A stretch of DNA of 64,000 nucleotides. Origin: Cephalopachus bancanus (Eukaryota; Chordata; Mammalia; Primates; Tarsiidae). The translations under genes were made by a program, and so were the position numbers. The stretch is taken from contig JAPVLO010000207.1 of the NCBI GenBank assembly GCA_027257055.1, positions 248,001 through 312,000 of the forward strand. The letters are read 5' to 3'. The notes beneath the pieces are model-generated. The model saw nothing but the letters and a program-made list of their open reading frames with translations. It did not search any database and was not told the origin of the DNA. Positions 45,015-64,000 of this stretch are shown piece after piece. Every line of letters begins with the position of its first letter. Positions within the stretch are counted from its first letter, which is position 1.

Positions 45015-45124
45015 GTCATTTTTTGACAAACATATACCTCCCCCAGATTTAGCTCTAGTTGTGCCAGTTTCTCCTTGTTACCCCTCTCCTTTCCTTGGGC
45101 TGAACCAGTCTCCAGTCAGGCAAC

Positions 45125-45450
45125 CATCTTGTAGCCACACTCCACTTATGGAAGCCACATTCTGTATTCCAGAACAGCAACTGCCTATGATCAATATAAC
45201 ACTTTCTAATAGCCACATTTGAGAAGTAAAAAACAAGTGAAATATTTTTATACTTTATCTGATCCAATATATCCAAAATATTTAAACCATATTTTAAAAT
45301 TTTAACATAGTTAAATTTTTTCATATGAAGTCTTTGAAATTCAGTGCATATTTCCCATAGCATATTTCGATTCAGACTAGCCACATTTCAAATGCTCAAT
45401 TGCTACATATAGCTAGTGGTTGCTGTATTGTACAGTATAGTGTTAATTCT
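45125..45450 (-). mobile_element. MER5-like hAT-Charlie fossil
   Basis: The end 'agccacatttcaaatgctca', 'catatagctagtggttgctg' and 'tattgtacagtatag' is the MER5-type terminus. Strand is by analogy and uncertain. Confidence 0.55.
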
Positions 45451-46269
45451 GCCCAGACTGAACTGAATGTACTTGGTGTTTCTCCATTACAGGTAAAGCC
45501 CATCAAACTGAGGCATTACTATATATTTCCGCAAAGCCTCTGGACTCCCAATCAAGAAGGCCTTGAAAACAATTCTGAGGAAGGAAGAGGCCTATGGGAT
45601 TTCGGCTAGAGTGACCATTCCCTTTATATGCCAGACCTAGACAACCCTAAACGAATCTCGAACTTGCTGCTAAATCAGTTTTTAGCAATCAGATTCACAG
45701 TGCCTCACCTCACCAACACGTTTAACTCAGTGTCTCCATATTGTCCTCTGGTCAGCAGAACACCCCCTACAAAAAGCTCGATAGTTCACCAATGTGACAG
45801 CTTCTTCACTGGGCAGCCTGGTCAGAGGGCATCTAGCCCTGCCACTCTGGTTCTTTTGGGGCTGGGCACCACTTGCCATTTGGGACTAAAAGAGGATAAA
45901 TACATCTGATGTAATATCAGACACCTTCTTGTGTTAGATGCTAGCATCAACAAGAATCACATGGGAGAAAAATATTGAGAAAAACTCAATTAAAACGTTT
46001 CCACAGACTAAAAAAAGACCATTAAAAAAATGTTTAGAGAAAGAAACACGGCCATCACATGGCAACAGAATTTGAAGTGCAGCCCCTCATACTGAGCCAA
46101 GAACCAGAGGCCAAGAGAAGGGAAGTGATTTGCCCAAGGTCATTCAGCAAATCCCTCTTGGTTATGATGAGCCTTGCATCCTTTCACTACCTCCACTGTC
46201 TACACTAACCGAAAAGTATTTTATGGGGGACGCTCTGCCATCTCTAGGGTACTCCTAATGTCCCTCCGG
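45451..46269. other. Intergenic before the TMEM9B island
   Basis: Unique DNA with a short MIR-like remnant near 46090-46165 ('gtgatttgcccaaggtcatt'). Nothing else recognised. Confidence 0.45.
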
Positions 46270-46981
46270 AGAATGACAGCCCTTGAAGACCGGTCACCGC
46301 TCCCCTAACCCTGACTTGGGGTTAGCGTCCCGAACAGGCACGGCCTCCCCGGGGCGTAGCGCCCGATTCCCCACCTCCCGGAGTCCTGGGCGGGGGATAC
46401 TACTGGGGCGGTTCTTTCGCCAACGCCACATCTTCCGGAGCCAGGCGTGGGCCAGCCCAGCCCCGCCGCCGTGACCCACTTCGTAGCTGCGGGCTGCACC
46501 GAGGGGAGGCATGCGGGGAGCTGTGTCCCGGAGACGCGCGGGCAGCAGGTTAGTTTCTAAGGTGCAGAGACGACCCCCGGCCCTCTGACTAGGGTGGGAT
46601 TCCCGAGAAGGTGTGGCTCGGCCAGGCCCAGCCCTGTCTCCACACTTGGCGCTCAGCCTTCGCCGGCCGGGATGGCGTCCGGCCACCAACGGCTCCAGCC
46701 CTGCATGGCCGCTTCAGGCCCCTGTCTGACACCCAAATTTGCCGGGGCCTCGCCGGCCTGGAGGACTTTCCAGCGCACTGGGGTCCCACCAGCCCCTGCG
46801 GCTGCTGCGCCCAGAAAAGACTTCCAAGCGCCTCTAAGCTGCGCTGGACCCCTGCCGCCACTCCAGCCAGGGCCCCTTCCGTTCCGGGCCGCGTGAGGGC
46901 CAGGCCAACGCCGGGAACGCGCAGCCTCCGGACCCTGCGCGCGGAGAACCGTTTCCGGGGCGGAGGCTTTTTTGCGTCTGA

Positions 46982-64000
<17,019 letters not shown>

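Overview
The window is nuclear DNA of a primate, most likely a lemur. About 41 Alu-type 7SL-derived SINEs cover nearly a fifth of it. The youngest carry strepsirrhine (lemur-type) features: a tail ending 'gactccaactc' before the poly(A), an 'aataaatcaaaaaat' middle linker, and 'cctgtaatcccgcgcc' in the head. No galago-type tRNA/7SL chimeric SINE was noticed. The species itself cannot be read from the sequence.

Two protein-coding genes lie head to tail on the + strand, in the order known for human 11p15.4. NRIP3 (seven coding exons, 10086-31469, 240 residues) is complete. It has a TATA-plus-CRE promoter in a CpG island, a 17-kb first intron, and a 3'UTR of about 3.2 kb ending near a polyadenylation signal at 34675-34680. 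TMEM9B starts at 47105 in a second, TATA-less CpG island. Its first five coding exons are present and the window ends inside exon 5 (175 residues seen). All eleven exon junctions inside the window have GT/AG sites and keep the reading frame.

Layout: 1-9280 is NRIP3 upstream intergenic DNA (MIR, L1, L2 and a tandem Alu pair). 9280-10330 is the NRIP3 CpG island, promoter and exon 1. 10260-27381 is intron 1, full of L2, Tigger, hAT and Alu copies. 27382-31469 holds the compact exons 2-7, followed by the 3'UTR to about 34.7 kb. 34.7-46.27 kb is intergenic. 46.27-47.21 kb is the TMEM9B CpG island and exon 1. 47.21-64.0 kb holds TMEM9B exons 2-5 and Alu-dense introns.

The genes belong to no shared pathway that the sequence reveals. 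NRIP3 carries a retropepsin-like fold with a DTG motif. TMEM9B is a cysteine-rich, single-pass endosomal/lysosomal membrane protein. I found no new multi-gene system. The most unusual material is mobile-element structure: a lemur Alu subfamily with linked diagnostic changes, two right-arm-only Alus with intact target-site duplications, one target site used by two retroelements, a template-switch hairpin inside an Alu, a local duplication inside L2 sequence, and three close inverted Alu pairs in TMEM9B introns. Repeat family names rest on recognition by eye, without a database search, and repeat edges are approximate unless a target-site duplication is quoted.
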